Assembly (NCBI GenBank): GCA_902561155.1
Contig: CACEOY010000004.1
Coordinates: forward strand, 1-64,000
DNA length: 64,000 nucleotides
Direction of reading: 5' to 3'
Origin: an uncultured Pelagibacteraceae bacterium
GTDB taxonomy: Bacteria; Pseudomonadota; Alphaproteobacteria; Pelagibacterales; Pelagibacteraceae
Positions 26,928-36,288 of this stretch are shown in pieces. Under the pieces are notes generated by a model. That model ran no database searches. It was given only the letters and a program-made list of their open reading frames with translations, and was not told where the DNA came from. Both the position numbers and the translations under genes were made by a program. The first letter of the stretch is position 1; each line of letters starts with the position of its first letter.

Positions 26928-27278
26928 TTACTTCTTTACTGCAAAATTTCCTGATCCCACTAATGGCTCGCCAGATGGTGATTTTAAAGTATTTTCAAAA
27001 TCACTAAGATCTGGTCTTTTTTCATTTACTTTATAGACCTTCAATATTTGATCGGTTGATGTGTTTCTTACTGCATTAAACCATTTTTTACATCCATGGG
27101 AATGGACCCATCTCTCATAAAAAATTCCTTTAGGGTTGTTTCTGTAGAAAACATATTCTCCCCAATCTTTATCAGATAAACTTTCTGGATTTTTAGGACG
27201 GATTACGTGAGCTTCCCCTCCATTTGCAAATTCCGATTGATCTCTCTCACCGCAATATGGACATTTAATTAAAATCAT
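26928..27278 (-). CDS. soxD: Sarcosine oxidase delta subunit
   Basis: A 116-residue zinc protein. Residues C6 and C9 (IKCPYCGERD) and H59 and C63 (VHSHGCKKWF) line up with the zinc ligands of the known heterotetrameric enzyme. It is a structural subunit bridging alpha and beta. It sits 2 bases after soxB and 3 bases before soxA, in the standard B-D-A-G order. Confidence 0.95.
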   Translation of the reverse strand: MILIKCPYCGERDQSEFANGGEAHVIRPKNPESLSDKDWGEYVFYRNNPKGIFYERWVHSHGCKKWFNAVRNTSTDQILKVYKVNEKRPDLSDFENTLKSPSGEPLVGSGNFAVKK

Positions 27279-27280
27279 GA

Positions 27281-28531
27281 CTAGTGTGCAACAGCTGCAG
27301 CGCCGTGCTCATCTATTAATCTTCCGTCAGAAAATCTACTTAATGCAAATGGAGCATTTATTTTATGTGGTTCATCTTTTGCAATTGTATGTGCAAATAC
27401 GTTTGCACTACCAGGAGTAGCTTTAAAACCGCCAGTTCCCCAACCACAATTAAAATATAAACCTTCAACATCACACTTACTTATAATTGGACTTGCGTCA
27501 GGACATATGTCTACTATACCTCCCCATTGTCTTAACATTTTCATTTTTCCAAAAATTGGATAGAGTTCAACTATTGCTCTAACTGTTTCTTCAATTACAT
27601 CATAACCACCTCTTTGGGTGAAAGAATTGTAACCATCTGTGCCAGCTCCTATTACTAATTCTCCCTTGTCAGACTGACTTACATAAGCATGTACAGCATT
27701 AGACATGACTACTGTATTTATAACTGGTTTAATTGGTTCAGAAACTAAAGCTTGCAAAGGTCTACTTTGTAAAGGCAATCTTACTCCAGCAGTTGCTGCA
27801 AGAACACTTGTGTGACCTGAAGCTACGACACCAATTTTACTAGATTTAATAAAACCCTTTGTTGTTTCAACACCTTCAACTTTATAATTATCAGTCTTAA
27901 TTCCTTTAACTTCACAGTTTTGAATTATATCTACTCCTAATTCATCGGCTCTCATAGCATATCCCCAAGCAACAGCATCATGTCTGGCCACTCCTCCTCG
28001 TGGTTGATATGCCGCTCCAAGAACTGGATATCTTAAATTGTCTGTATTCATGATTGGAACTAAATCTTTAACTTCGTTTTTGTCCAACCACATAGTATCC
28101 AAACCGTTAAGTCTATTAGCAGATACCCTTCTTTTAATCTCTTTAATATCATGTTCGTTATGCGCCAAATTTAAAACTCCCCTTTGACTAAACATCATAT
28201 TGTAGTTTAAATCTTCAGATAAATTTTCCCATAATTTAACTGCATGGTCATATAGATTCGCACTTTCATCCCATAAGTAATTAGATCTAATGATCGTAGT
28301 ATTACGTCCTGTGTTTCCACTACCCAACCAACCTTTTTCTATAACTGCAATATTTTTTATCCCATGATGTTTAGCAAGATAGTACGCAGTACCTAGACCA
28401 TGTCCCCCGCCTCCAACTATAATAACATCGTAATGTTTTTTTGGATTGGGGTTTCTCCACATTTTTCCCCAATTTTCATTATCTGAAAGTGAATTTTTAA
28501 TTAAGCTTGTAATTGAATATTTTTTTTTCAC
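27281..28531 (-). CDS. soxB: Sarcosine oxidase beta subunit
   Basis: The 416-residue catalytic subunit that oxidises sarcosine to glycine, formaldehyde equivalent and hydrogen peroxide. The FAD motif [17 protein letters not shown] lies at 36-52. The histidine in [12 protein letters not shown] (H184) fits the covalent FMN site of the family. [14 protein letters not shown] near the C terminus is also typical. The gene starts the soxBDAG operon; only 39 bases separate it from the lipoprotein gene upstream, so its promoter is either in that gap or shared. Confidence 0.95.
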   Translation of the reverse strand: MKKKYSITSLIKNSLSDNENWGKMWRNPNPKKHYDVIIVGGGGHGLGTAYYLAKHHGIKNIAVIEKGWLGSGNTGRNTTIIRSNYLWDESANLYDHAVKLWENLSEDLNYNMMFSQRGVLNLAHNEHDIKEIKRRVSANRLNGLDTMWLDKNEVKDLVPIMNTDNLRYPVLGAAYQPRGGVARHDAVAWGYAMRADELGVDIIQNCEVKGIKTDNYKVEGVETTKGFIKSSKIGVVASGHTSVLAATAGVRLPLQSRPLQALVSEPIKPVINTVVMSNAVHAYVSQSDKGELVIGAGTDGYNSFTQRGGYDVIEETVRAIVELYPIFGKMKMLRQWGGIVDICPDASPIISKCDVEGLYFNCGWGTGGFKATPGSANVFAHTIAKDEPHKINAPFALSRFSDGRLIDEHGAAAVAH

Positions 28532-28570
28532 AACTTAAGGTACCAAAAAAATTTAATGTCAGCCAGTGAA

Positions 28571-28912
28571 TTAATCTAAAATCTTTATTTTTGAATTGAC
28601 GTCTATTTTTCTTCTTAACTCAGAAACTCTTTTCTTAAGTAGAGAGCAAACTTCGGTTTCTGTAATTTCAAGAAAATTAACACATTTTACTTTTTTTCTT
28701 TCTGGATTATGTTTGTCTGCATAAGCTATTGCATGTTCCATTGGACTTTTACCTGTTTGTTTTTTTACGCCATAATTTACTGCTGTTGAAACAGCTGATT
28801 GGGCTAAATTTCCACCACCTAATGATGTAGATGCTGGACCCAACAAAGCCATAGTCTCAGCACAGCCAGAAACAAATAAAGTTAGCAACAAGCTAATTAA
28901 AATTTTTCTCAA
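28571..28912 (-). CDS. Small lipoprotein, unknown
   Basis: A 113-residue protein with a lipoprotein signal: MRKILISLLLTLFVSGC gives a proper lipobox VSGC with C17 as the lipid-bearing residue. After it come a glycine/serine-rich spacer (TSLGGGNLAQSAV) and a basic, cysteine-containing tail (KKVKCVNF, TEVCSLLKK). I cannot assign a function. It is on the same strand as soxB, 39 bases upstream, and has its own 106-base leader holding two inverted repeats. Confidence 0.75.
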   Translation of the reverse strand: MRKILISLLLTLFVSGCAETMALLGPASTSLGGGNLAQSAVSTAVNYGVKKQTGKSPMEHAIAYADKHNPERKKVKCVNFLEITETEVCSLLKKRVSELRRKIDVNSKIKILD

Positions 28913-28939
28913 ATATCCCTCTCTTTTTTTAAATGCTTA

Positions 28940-28985
28940 TATGTTATTTCTGTAACATAAAAACATTTATTTGCTCACAATGAGC
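28940..28985. other. Two inverted repeats upstream of the lipoprotein gene
   Basis: TATGTTA (28940-28946) and TAACATA (28953-28959) form a 7-bp inverted repeat with a 6-base spacer, ending 28 bases before the lipoprotein ATG, a position suited to an operator or hairpin. GCTCA/TGAGC (28973-28977 and 28981-28985) with a 3-base loop forms a second element, which on the minus strand could be a weak terminator for the dehydrogenase gene upstream. Confidence 0.4.
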
Positions 28986-29018
28986 TTATCAAAAACAACC
29001 AGAAATTGTAATTAATAT

Positions 29019-29969
29019 TTACTTAATTTCTCGAATCGGCTTATTATTCATACATGAATTAAGGTTTTCGATCATCTGAAAATAAAACTTTGAATAATTT
29101 TCCACAGTAACATAGCCCAGGTGCGGCAATAAAAAAGCGTTAGGTAAAAATCTTAGTTTGTGGTCTTGAGGTAATGGTTCTTGATTATAAACATCTAAAC
29201 CAGCGCCAGCAATCTGATCGCTTTCTAAAGCTTCTATAAGATCTTTTTCATTAACTATTTCACCTCTAGAGGTGTTGATTAAAAAAGAGGACTTTTTCAT
29301 TTTTTTAAATTCTTTTTTTGTGACTAAGTTTTTATATTTTTCCCCTAAAACAACATGAATAGATAAAATATCTGAGGTTTTTATTAAATCGTCTTTACTC
29401 ATTGGTAAAACATTTAATTTGTTAGCCTCGGTTAAATTTAAATTTTCACTCCATGCTGAAACTTCCATACCAAATGCTTGACCAATTTTAGCAACTTGGC
29501 ATCCAATTTTACCTAGACCTATTATTCCTAATCTTTTTCCCTTTAATTCGTAACCAATAGTCGTTTGCCAATATCCTTGGAACATATTGTCAATTTCTTG
29601 CTTTAAGTTTCTCATTAATCCAAGTATTAAAGCCCAAGTTACTTCCGCAGCTGGATTGGGATTTATATCTGTACCACAAACTAATATTTTTTTTTCTTTT
29701 GTTGCACTTAGATCGATAGCTTTATTTCTAGTTCCAGAAGTCATTATAAATTTTAACTTTGGTAAATTTGAAATAAGAGTTTTTGTAATTTTTGTCCTTT
29801 CTCTCATTATAAATAGAGTTTCAAAACCTTTTAAAGCTTCTATAGTTTCTAATTCATTTTGGAAAGGCTCATTGAAAATTGTAAACTCATATTTAGATTT
29901 ATACTCATCTAAGTTAATAATCTGACTGAATACATTTTGGTAATCATCTAAAACCGCAACTTTAAGCAT
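29019..29969 (-). CDS. D-2-hydroxyacid dehydrogenase (phosphoglycerate dehydrogenase-like)
   Basis: A 316-residue NAD-dependent dehydrogenase. The Rossmann motif GKRLGIIGLGKIG is near residue 146, and the catalytic set is visible as the arginine in INTSRGEIVNE, the glutamate in VYNQEPLP and the histidine in LLPHLGYVT. It interconverts a 2-keto acid and a D-2-hydroxy acid; which one is unknown. Lack of an ACT domain argues against the long serine-pathway enzyme. Its start overlaps the end of the EamA gene upstream by 8 bases. Confidence 0.87.
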   Translation of the reverse strand: MLKVAVLDDYQNVFSQIINLDEYKSKYEFTIFNEPFQNELETIEALKGFETLFIMRERTKITKTLISNLPKLKFIMTSGTRNKAIDLSATKEKKILVCGTDINPNPAAEVTWALILGLMRNLKQEIDNMFQGYWQTTIGYELKGKRLGIIGLGKIGCQVAKIGQAFGMEVSAWSENLNLTEANKLNVLPMSKDDLIKTSDILSIHVVLGEKYKNLVTKKEFKKMKKSSFLINTSRGEIVNEKDLIEALESDQIAGAGLDVYNQEPLPQDHKLRFLPNAFLLPHLGYVTVENYSKFYFQMIENLNSCMNNKPIREIK

Positions 29970-30855
29970 TTAATTTCCTGTTTGATAAATAAATACCTGA
30001 CAAAATAAATGAGGCACCTATAAAGTGGTATAATTCAAGTTTTTCTCTAAATATTATAATTGCTAATATTGCGCTCAGTAATGGCATTAATTGAACAAAC
30101 ATTGTTGCTCGATTTGGTCCGACTATCTCTACGCCTTTCTGCCAGCAGTAATAAGCTGCTAACGCAGGGAAAATTACAACATAAAAAAGAATGACGAAAA
30201 ACGCTTTATTGAAATTTACTTCTAGACCGATCGATCTTTCATAAAAAAATTGTGGAATTAAAAATATTATTCCAACTGTGACCATTAATTGTATCAAAGT
30301 GAATTGAGAAAATTTAAAACTATGTTTCTTAAGTAATGTTGAATAAATTGACCAAGAGAGAACACAAACCAACATCCATATATCCCCTTTATTAAAGCTT
30401 AAAGATAGGATCCTATTTAAGTCAGCATTTGAAATAATTGCGCTAATTCCTATAATTGATAATAATAATCCTATTATTTGAAAAATATTTGTTTTATCTA
30501 CTTTCATTAAGGATGAAATAATTATCGTTATAGCTGGAATTGCAGCAAGTACTAATACTGCGTTTATTACTTGGGTATAATTCAGCGCAAAATATACTAC
30601 AGAGTTAAACGTGCTTATAGTAATAACTCCCATAAAACTTATTACCATCCAATTTTTTTTAATGTAATTAAAATTGTTGAAAATTTCTTTATAAGTAAAT
30701 GGAATTAAAATTATCCAAACTGAAACCCATCTTAAAAAATTTAAAGTTAAAGGAGGTACTTCAAATAGATAGGCAAATTTACCTACTATAAAATTGCCTG
30801 ACCAACATAATGTCGCAAACACAAGTAGTAAATATGCTAAATAATTTTTTGACAA
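29962..30855 (-). CDS. EamA/DMT-family transporter
   Basis: A 297-residue membrane protein with ten hydrophobic segments in two EamA repeats. Typical segments are FATLCWSGNFIVGKFAY at the start and IFREKLELYHFIGASFILSG at the end. Members move amino acids, purines or other metabolites, mostly outward. It lies 8 bases after the D-amino acid dehydrogenase gene and overlaps the hydroxyacid dehydrogenase gene, so these three form one unit. Confidence 0.88.
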   Translation of the reverse strand: MSKNYLAYLLLVFATLCWSGNFIVGKFAYLFEVPPLTLNFLRWVSVWIILIPFTYKEIFNNFNYIKKNWMVISFMGVITISTFNSVVYFALNYTQVINAVLVLAAIPAITIIISSLMKVDKTNIFQIIGLLLSIIGISAIISNADLNRILSLSFNKGDIWMLVCVLSWSIYSTLLKKHSFKFSQFTLIQLMVTVGIIFLIPQFFYERSIGLEVNFNKAFFVILFYVVIFPALAAYYCWQKGVEIVGPNRATMFVQLMPLLSAILAIIIFREKLELYHFIGASFILSGIYLSNRKLNA

Positions 30856-30863
30856 ATAAATCC

Positions 30864-32111
30864 TTAAATAAATCTTGAAGAGCTGTAGGGAGTTAAATTT
30901 AAATTAGTTTTCTCCTCATTAACTATTCCGGAAACAATCTTTCCAGTTATTGCTCCCAAAGTCCAGCCCAAATGATGATGTCCAAAGGCATAAATGATAT
31001 TTCTATTTTTCAATGAAGGTCCAATAACTGGCAAGAAATCTGGAAGAGTAGGTCTAAAACCTAACCACTCGTCTTGAAAGTTCCCAAGTTGGGGGAGCAA
31101 TTCTTTTGCACATTTATCTAAGTAATCAATTCTTTTTTTTGATATTGGATTATCAAATCCACCAAGTTCAACAGTACCTACCGCTCTTAAACCTTGGTTC
31201 ATTGGGGTCATTCCAAAACCTCTATCAAGAAAAATAACTGGTCTTTTAAGCAGATGATCCATTTTTTTGTAATGAATATGATATCCTCTTTCAGTATCTA
31301 GAGGAATTTTTTCACCTAATTGATCAGTCAGTTTTTTTGAGAAAGCTCCACATGCTAAAACAATTTTTTCAAAATTAAAATTTCCCGAATTTGTTTTTGC
31401 TTGGGTTTGATTATATCTTGTTTGTTCAACATTAATAACTTCTTCTTTTTTGAACTTTCCTCCTAATTTTAAAAAATGTTCAAATAGTTTTTTTGTTATC
31501 CCTTTTGGATCCCTAGCATGGTAAGCGTAATCATAAATAACACCAGCATCAAAAACTGGCTTAAGATTTGGTTCCAATTCTAAAACTTCTTCTCTATTTA
31601 AAAGCCTTTGTTTAATTCCTAAATCATTTCTTATTTTAATCTCCATCTTTCTGCTTTTTAAATTTTTATTAGTCCAAACATATATTATCCCTTTCCTCTC
31701 AACTAAGTTTGTAGTATCTATTTCACTTAATATTTCATCATACGCGTCAAGAGATAAATCTAAAATTTGATGCATAAATTTTGTTGTATGCATCATTGAT
31801 TTTTTTGTTGATGATTTTAAATATTTTAAAATCCACGGAATCATTTTAGGAATATAATTCCATTTTAAAGCTAAAGGTCCATAAGAACTTAAAAGCATTT
31901 TAGGTATATCGTAAATTACATCAGGTCTATTAAGTTGAACAACTGCGTAAGGGGAAAAATGACCTGCGTTACCATATGAACTCATACTACCTGGGTCTTC
32001 TTTATCAAAGATTGTTACTGGGATTCCTTTTTTCTTTAGTTGTAGTCCTATACATACGCCTTGAATGCCAGCGCCAACAATACCAACAGAATTACATTTA
32101 TAATTGTTCAT
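30864..32111 (-). CDS. D-amino acid dehydrogenase-like FAD oxidoreductase
   Basis: A 415-residue DAO-family flavoprotein with the FAD motif VGIVGAGIQGVCIGLQL near the N terminus. GNAGHFSPYAVVQ near residue 48 and the C-terminal FGHHHLGWTLGAITGKIV match the DadA group, which oxidises D-amino acids and feeds electrons to the membrane. The substrate could also be D-hydroxyproline or another imino acid, since these enzymes look alike. It heads a three-gene unit with a transporter and a hydroxyacid dehydrogenase. Confidence 0.83.
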   Translation of the reverse strand: MNNYKCNSVGIVGAGIQGVCIGLQLKKKGIPVTIFDKEDPGSMSSYGNAGHFSPYAVVQLNRPDVIYDIPKMLLSSYGPLALKWNYIPKMIPWILKYLKSSTKKSMMHTTKFMHQILDLSLDAYDEILSEIDTTNLVERKGIIYVWTNKNLKSRKMEIKIRNDLGIKQRLLNREEVLELEPNLKPVFDAGVIYDYAYHARDPKGITKKLFEHFLKLGGKFKKEEVINVEQTRYNQTQAKTNSGNFNFEKIVLACGAFSKKLTDQLGEKIPLDTERGYHIHYKKMDHLLKRPVIFLDRGFGMTPMNQGLRAVGTVELGGFDNPISKKRIDYLDKCAKELLPQLGNFQDEWLGFRPTLPDFLPVIGPSLKNRNIIYAFGHHHLGWTLGAITGKIVSGIVNEEKTNLNLTPYSSSRFI

Positions 32112-32161
32112 GTGACAAATATAATTTAAAAATTGTAAATTTTATAGTGCGATAGATTAGA

Positions 32162-32623
32162 CTAAATAAGAGCTTCGTTATCTTTATCTTTATTTACACC
32201 TGTCTCAGGTTTTCCGTTTTTCTTTGGTTTCTTTTCCTCTTTATTTTTAGAGAATAGAAAATCTCCTGTGATTTTACTTTTTGCGGCAGTTTTTTTGATA
32301 TACCCTTCTATATCAGCACCGTTTTCAGTTCTCAAATTATTGGAAAATTCAATATCACCTTTCACAACTCCTGATGAACCTATAACAACATTATCTGCTG
32401 AAACTTTTCCATCAAGATGACCGTGGATCTCAACTGTCTCTGCCTCGACCCCACCTGAAATAGAGCCTGTTTCTTTAATAACAATTTCTTTTGAATATAC
32501 TGGTCCTTTAACTAAACCAGCTACATCTATAGCACCTGAGCTGTTTACAGTACCATCAATGCTTACTGTTTCACTAATTAAAGATCTTTCTGAGTCTTTT
32601 AACGATTTTTTATCACCAAACAT
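32162..32623 (-). CDS. Bactofilin (polymer-forming cytoskeletal protein)
   Basis: A 153-residue bactofilin. A short N-terminal tail (MFGDKKSLKDSERSL) leads to a beta-helix of about 100 residues with regular glycine- and valine-rich turns (SIDGTVNSSGAIDVAGLVKG, VSADNVVIGSSGVVKGDI), and a lysine-rich disordered tail ends the protein. Bactofilins self-assemble without nucleotide and guide local cell wall growth, stalks and curvature. It is downstream of rodA, 98 bases on, on the same strand, so a role together with the elongation machine is likely. Confidence 0.92.
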   Translation of the reverse strand: MFGDKKSLKDSERSLISETVSIDGTVNSSGAIDVAGLVKGPVYSKEIVIKETGSISGGVEAETVEIHGHLDGKVSADNVVIGSSGVVKGDIEFSNNLRTENGADIEGYIKKTAAKSKITGDFLFSKNKEEKKPKKNGKPETGVNKDKDNEALI

Positions 32624-32721
32624 AATTTAATAATTAAAATTAGACCATCTAAACTACATTAAAGCAAGAGTTAATTTTTTTAAATTGGGTTCATTTTGGT
32701 CCAATTTCTTAATGAATTTAA

Positions 32722-33846
32722 TTAATTTACCGGAGTGTCTTTATAAATTTTACAAGACATCGCTATTCCTAAACCTAGCATTATTGCCAACATTGAAGAT
32801 CCCCCATAAGACATAATTGGTAATGGGGCTCCTACAATTGGCAAAAGACCAAGAACCATGCCCATATTTACCGCTACATATATAAAGAATGCCGTAGCAA
32901 AGCTGTAGCAATATAGTTTGCCAAAACTACTTCTTGTAACATCACCTATTTTTATTAATCTTAATATAATAATGCTGTAAAGGATTAGAATAAACAAAGA
33001 GCCAACAAAACCAAATTCCTCAGAAAATAAGGTAAAGATAAAGTCTGTATGCTTTTCAGGAAGATAATCTAAGTAGCTTTGGGATCCATTTAAAAACCCT
33101 TTGCCAAAAATACCACCTGATCCAATGGCTATTTTAGACTGTATTATTTGGTATCCAGCTCCCAGCGGATCTCTGTCAGGATTAAGAAAAGTTAGAATTC
33201 TGGCTTTTTGATAAGGCTTTAAAAATGCAATAGCTATTGGTGTTAATGATATAAATAGTATCGATGCGTAAGCGAAAAATTTAACACGTACTCCTGCAAG
33301 CCAAGAAACAGTAATGCCTCCCAAAGCTATTAAGATTGAAGTTCCTAAGTCAGGTTGAGCAACAACTAACAAAACTGGTGCAACTAACGCTACAACAGGA
33401 AGGAATAAAAATTTTATTCTGTTTACATCTTGTGTGGATATTCGATGATAGTATTTTGCTAAAAATAAGATTAAACCAATTTTCATTAACTCTGATGGTT
33501 GAAGATTCATAAAATAGAAGTTAAGCCATCTTTGTGATCCAGAGGAAGTTAGACCGAAATATTTAACTCCTAAAAGTAAAATAAAAAATGAAAGATATAA
33601 AAGAGTACTTGTTTGATACCAAAATCTAATTTGAAAAAGAGATATTACTAAAAACATAAGGAAGAAAACTCCAAACCTTAAAATATGACTTTTGGTATGA
33701 TAATCGAACTTTCCTCCATCCGTTGAGTACATTGCAAACATACTTACAATACCTAATAGAAATATTGATAAAACTAAAACATAATCCATAGACATAATTT
33801 TATCTCTAAATGTCATTGACGATTGAATTGATCTTGGCTGAAACAT
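32722..33846 (-). CDS. rodA: Peptidoglycan glycosyltransferase RodA
   Basis: A 374-residue SEDS-family membrane protein with ten hydrophobic segments that polymerises glycan strands during elongation, together with PBP2. Family features include GSQRWLNFYFMNLQPSELMKI, LVVAQPDLGTSILIALGG with the catalytic aspartate, and the periplasmic loop with YQIIQSKIAIGSGG and KHTDFIFTLFSEEFGFVG. Its ATG shares one base with the mrdA stop, so the polymerase and its transpeptidase partner are coupled. Confidence 0.95.
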   Translation of the reverse strand: MFQPRSIQSSMTFRDKIMSMDYVLVLSIFLLGIVSMFAMYSTDGGKFDYHTKSHILRFGVFFLMFLVISLFQIRFWYQTSTLLYLSFFILLLGVKYFGLTSSGSQRWLNFYFMNLQPSELMKIGLILFLAKYYHRISTQDVNRIKFLFLPVVALVAPVLLVVAQPDLGTSILIALGGITVSWLAGVRVKFFAYASILFISLTPIAIAFLKPYQKARILTFLNPDRDPLGAGYQIIQSKIAIGSGGIFGKGFLNGSQSYLDYLPEKHTDFIFTLFSEEFGFVGSLFILILYSIIILRLIKIGDVTRSSFGKLYCYSFATAFFIYVAVNMGMVLGLLPIVGAPLPIMSYGGSSMLAIMLGLGIAMSCKIYKDTPVN

Positions 33847-35777
33847 TATATTTCTTCTCCAATTAAATTCTTAACATTTTCCCTTAATTGATCTCTTTCT
33901 AAAACTTTTTTTATTACCTTTTTTGCAATCGGAGCAGCTGATCCACTTCCTGTTCCTCCATGCTCTACGACAACACTAATTGCATATTTTGGATCTGAGT
34001 AAGGTGCGAATGCAACAAAGAGCGCATGATCTCGATCTTTATAATCAATATCTTTCTGTTTAATTTCTAGCTCTCTTTGTAATTCTGTAAATCTTTTTAT
34101 TTGAGAAGACCCAGTTTTTCCAGCAAACATAAACTTTTGATCATTATATCTTGACCTGAATGATGTTCCTCCCGCTTCATTAGTTGCAGCAAACATTGCA
34201 TCTTTCACAAAATTTATGTTCTCTTGATTTCTAAAAAGTGGTTTAAGATCAAAATTTGATACTAACATATCAATTGGTAAAGGCTCATTTGGATTTTCAT
34301 TTTTATATTTAATATACTCTCTTAAATTATTTTTTTTCTCGTTTGTAAGAACTCTAGGTTTAATTTCAAATCCGCCATTAGCAATTTGAGCGGTCATTAA
34401 ACATAATTGTAATGGAGTACTTTGAAAATATCCTTGGCCAATTCCAGAGTGTAATGTTTCACCTAAATACCAATTTTTTCCTATAAATTTTCTTTTCCAT
34501 GCGGTGCTTGGAACAACTCCTGGCCTTTCCTCTATAAACCCATCTAAAACTTTTTTTCCTAAGCCGAATTTTTTCGCTGTTTCAGACAATCTATCTACAC
34601 CAAGTAATCTTGCTACTTCATAAAAATAAACATCACAAGATCTTTGTATTGCTGATCTCATATTCATAGGGCCGTGACCTTTTTTTTTCCAGCAGTGAAA
34701 CTTCTCACCATATAATTCTGTTACACCACTACAGTTTAAATATTTTTTAGGGTTCCAAATTCCATTTTCTAAAGCGCTTAATGCAACAATTATTTTAATA
34801 GTTGAACCGGGGGGGTATAATCCAGCAATAGCTTTATTGTTAAGAGGTTTTTTTTCATTTGAAATTAATTCATTCCAATATTTTTTATCTATTCCATGAA
34901 CAAAAGAATTAGGATCATAACTTGGTGATGAGGCCATTGTAATAATGTCACCATTATAAATATCCATAACACATACGGATGCTGCTTTATCTTCTAAAAC
35001 TTCAGAGGTATATTTTTGAATTTCAAGATCTAATGTGGTTCTATAATTCTTTCCTGACTCTCCTGGATCGATTTGAATTTGTTTTATCCTTTTTCCGAAA
35101 GCATTTACCTCATAACGTTGAAATCCAACTTTACCTATAATATCTTTATCTAATTTATTTTCTAATCCAGTTTTTCCAACAGCTATTCCAACCGACATAT
35201 CTTTTAAATATTGTTTTTTTTGAAGATCTTTTTGACTAACTTGAGAAACATAGCCGACTAAATGCGCCGTGGATTGATCTGGATATTGTCTAGCTACAGA
35301 CACGATGGGTTCAACTCCAGGTAATTCATGTAAAAACAAGTTTATTCTAGAAAACTCTGACCATGTTAGATTGTCTGAAACTATTATTGGCTCCCAAGGT
35401 TTTTGTTTAGCAATTTTTCTTTTTAAATAAAATATTCTCTTGTCAGAAAGATTAAGTATTGTTTTAAGTCTAAAAAAGAGTGTTTCTAAATTTGGTGAAT
35501 TCTCAGGAGTTATATGTAATTGATAAACTTTTTCATTAGATGCAATTTCTTTATCAAAATAGTCTCTAATAACTCCTCTTTGAGGGGCTAATTTCCATTC
35601 TCTGAAACGATTTTTGTCTGATAATGTTTTATACTTAGTCGCCTCATTAATTTGTAATGAAACCAATCTTCCAAAAATTCCACAAAAAACAATTGTTTTG
35701 GCAGCAGTTAAAACAAACATTCTTCTGCTTATTAATTTGGATTTGATGACAGTATTTCCTGATCCAAAATTAATCAT
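33846..35777 (-). CDS. mrdA: Penicillin-binding protein 2
   Basis: A 643-residue class B PBP that cross-links peptidoglycan in elongation. One membrane segment is near 20-40, followed by a dimerisation domain and the transpeptidase domain with S325-T-I-K (active serine), S380-C-D (the SxN motif in its usual PBP2 form) and K554-T-G. The order mreB-mreC-mreD-mrdA-rodA is the classical elongasome operon. Start overlaps mreD by 8 bases. Confidence 0.95.
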   Translation of the reverse strand: MINFGSGNTVIKSKLISRRMFVLTAAKTIVFCGIFGRLVSLQINEATKYKTLSDKNRFREWKLAPQRGVIRDYFDKEIASNEKVYQLHITPENSPNLETLFFRLKTILNLSDKRIFYLKRKIAKQKPWEPIIVSDNLTWSEFSRINLFLHELPGVEPIVSVARQYPDQSTAHLVGYVSQVSQKDLQKKQYLKDMSVGIAVGKTGLENKLDKDIIGKVGFQRYEVNAFGKRIKQIQIDPGESGKNYRTTLDLEIQKYTSEVLEDKAASVCVMDIYNGDIITMASSPSYDPNSFVHGIDKKYWNELISNEKKPLNNKAIAGLYPPGSTIKIIVALSALENGIWNPKKYLNCSGVTELYGEKFHCWKKKGHGPMNMRSAIQRSCDVYFYEVARLLGVDRLSETAKKFGLGKKVLDGFIEERPGVVPSTAWKRKFIGKNWYLGETLHSGIGQGYFQSTPLQLCLMTAQIANGGFEIKPRVLTNEKKNNLREYIKYKNENPNEPLPIDMLVSNFDLKPLFRNQENINFVKDAMFAATNEAGGTSFRSRYNDQKFMFAGKTGSSQIKRFTELQRELEIKQKDIDYKDRDHALFVAFAPYSDPKYAISVVVEHGGTGSGSAAPIAKKVIKKVLERDQLRENVKNLIGEEI

Positions 35778-36288
35778 CAGCCCCCAAAAACATTATTTTT
35801 TTATAAAAATTAAATATTACCCAGATAAAAGGATAAAATAGAAAAGTAAAAAATGCATTATAAGATATATCTACATATGAAAGTTGTAAGTCAGAAAAGT
35901 TCAATATTAAAACTAAATAAACTAAATTTGAAAAAAATATTGCAAGTATAAAAGTAAACCAATCTGTAAATAAAGACATATTTACAGTAACTTGACGAAT
36001 GTAAGATGCTACGAAGGAAACAGTTAAGTAAGATATTGAACTTATACCCAATGGTAAACCCATTACAACGTCATTTATAATACCTGCAAAGAATATATGT
36101 CCATTTCCCAAGACAGTAGAGTTTTTTAACATCCAATAATAAATTATTATTATTTGAAGGTTAAATGACAAAATTTCAAACATATTACTAAAATGTGTAT
36201 CAATCTCGCTTATTGATAAGTAATACAAAATTATTAAAGGAAAAGAATTTATAATACTATATTTTAAATTTTTGTATAAAATTGCCAT
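35770..36288 (-). CDS. mreD: Rod shape-determining protein MreD
   Basis: A 172-residue inner-membrane protein with five to six hydrophobic segments. Sequence conservation in MreD is low; the assignment rests on size, topology, the GHIFFAGIINDVVMGLPLGISS segment that resembles family members, and position between mreC and mrdA. It abuts mreC directly. Confidence 0.88.
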   Translation of the reverse strand: MAILYKNLKYSIINSFPLIILYYLSISEIDTHFSNMFEILSFNLQIIIIYYWMLKNSTVLGNGHIFFAGIINDVVMGLPLGISSISYLTVSFVASYIRQVTVNMSLFTDWFTFILAIFFSNLVYLVLILNFSDLQLSYVDISYNAFFTFLFYPFIWVIFNFYKKIMFLGADD

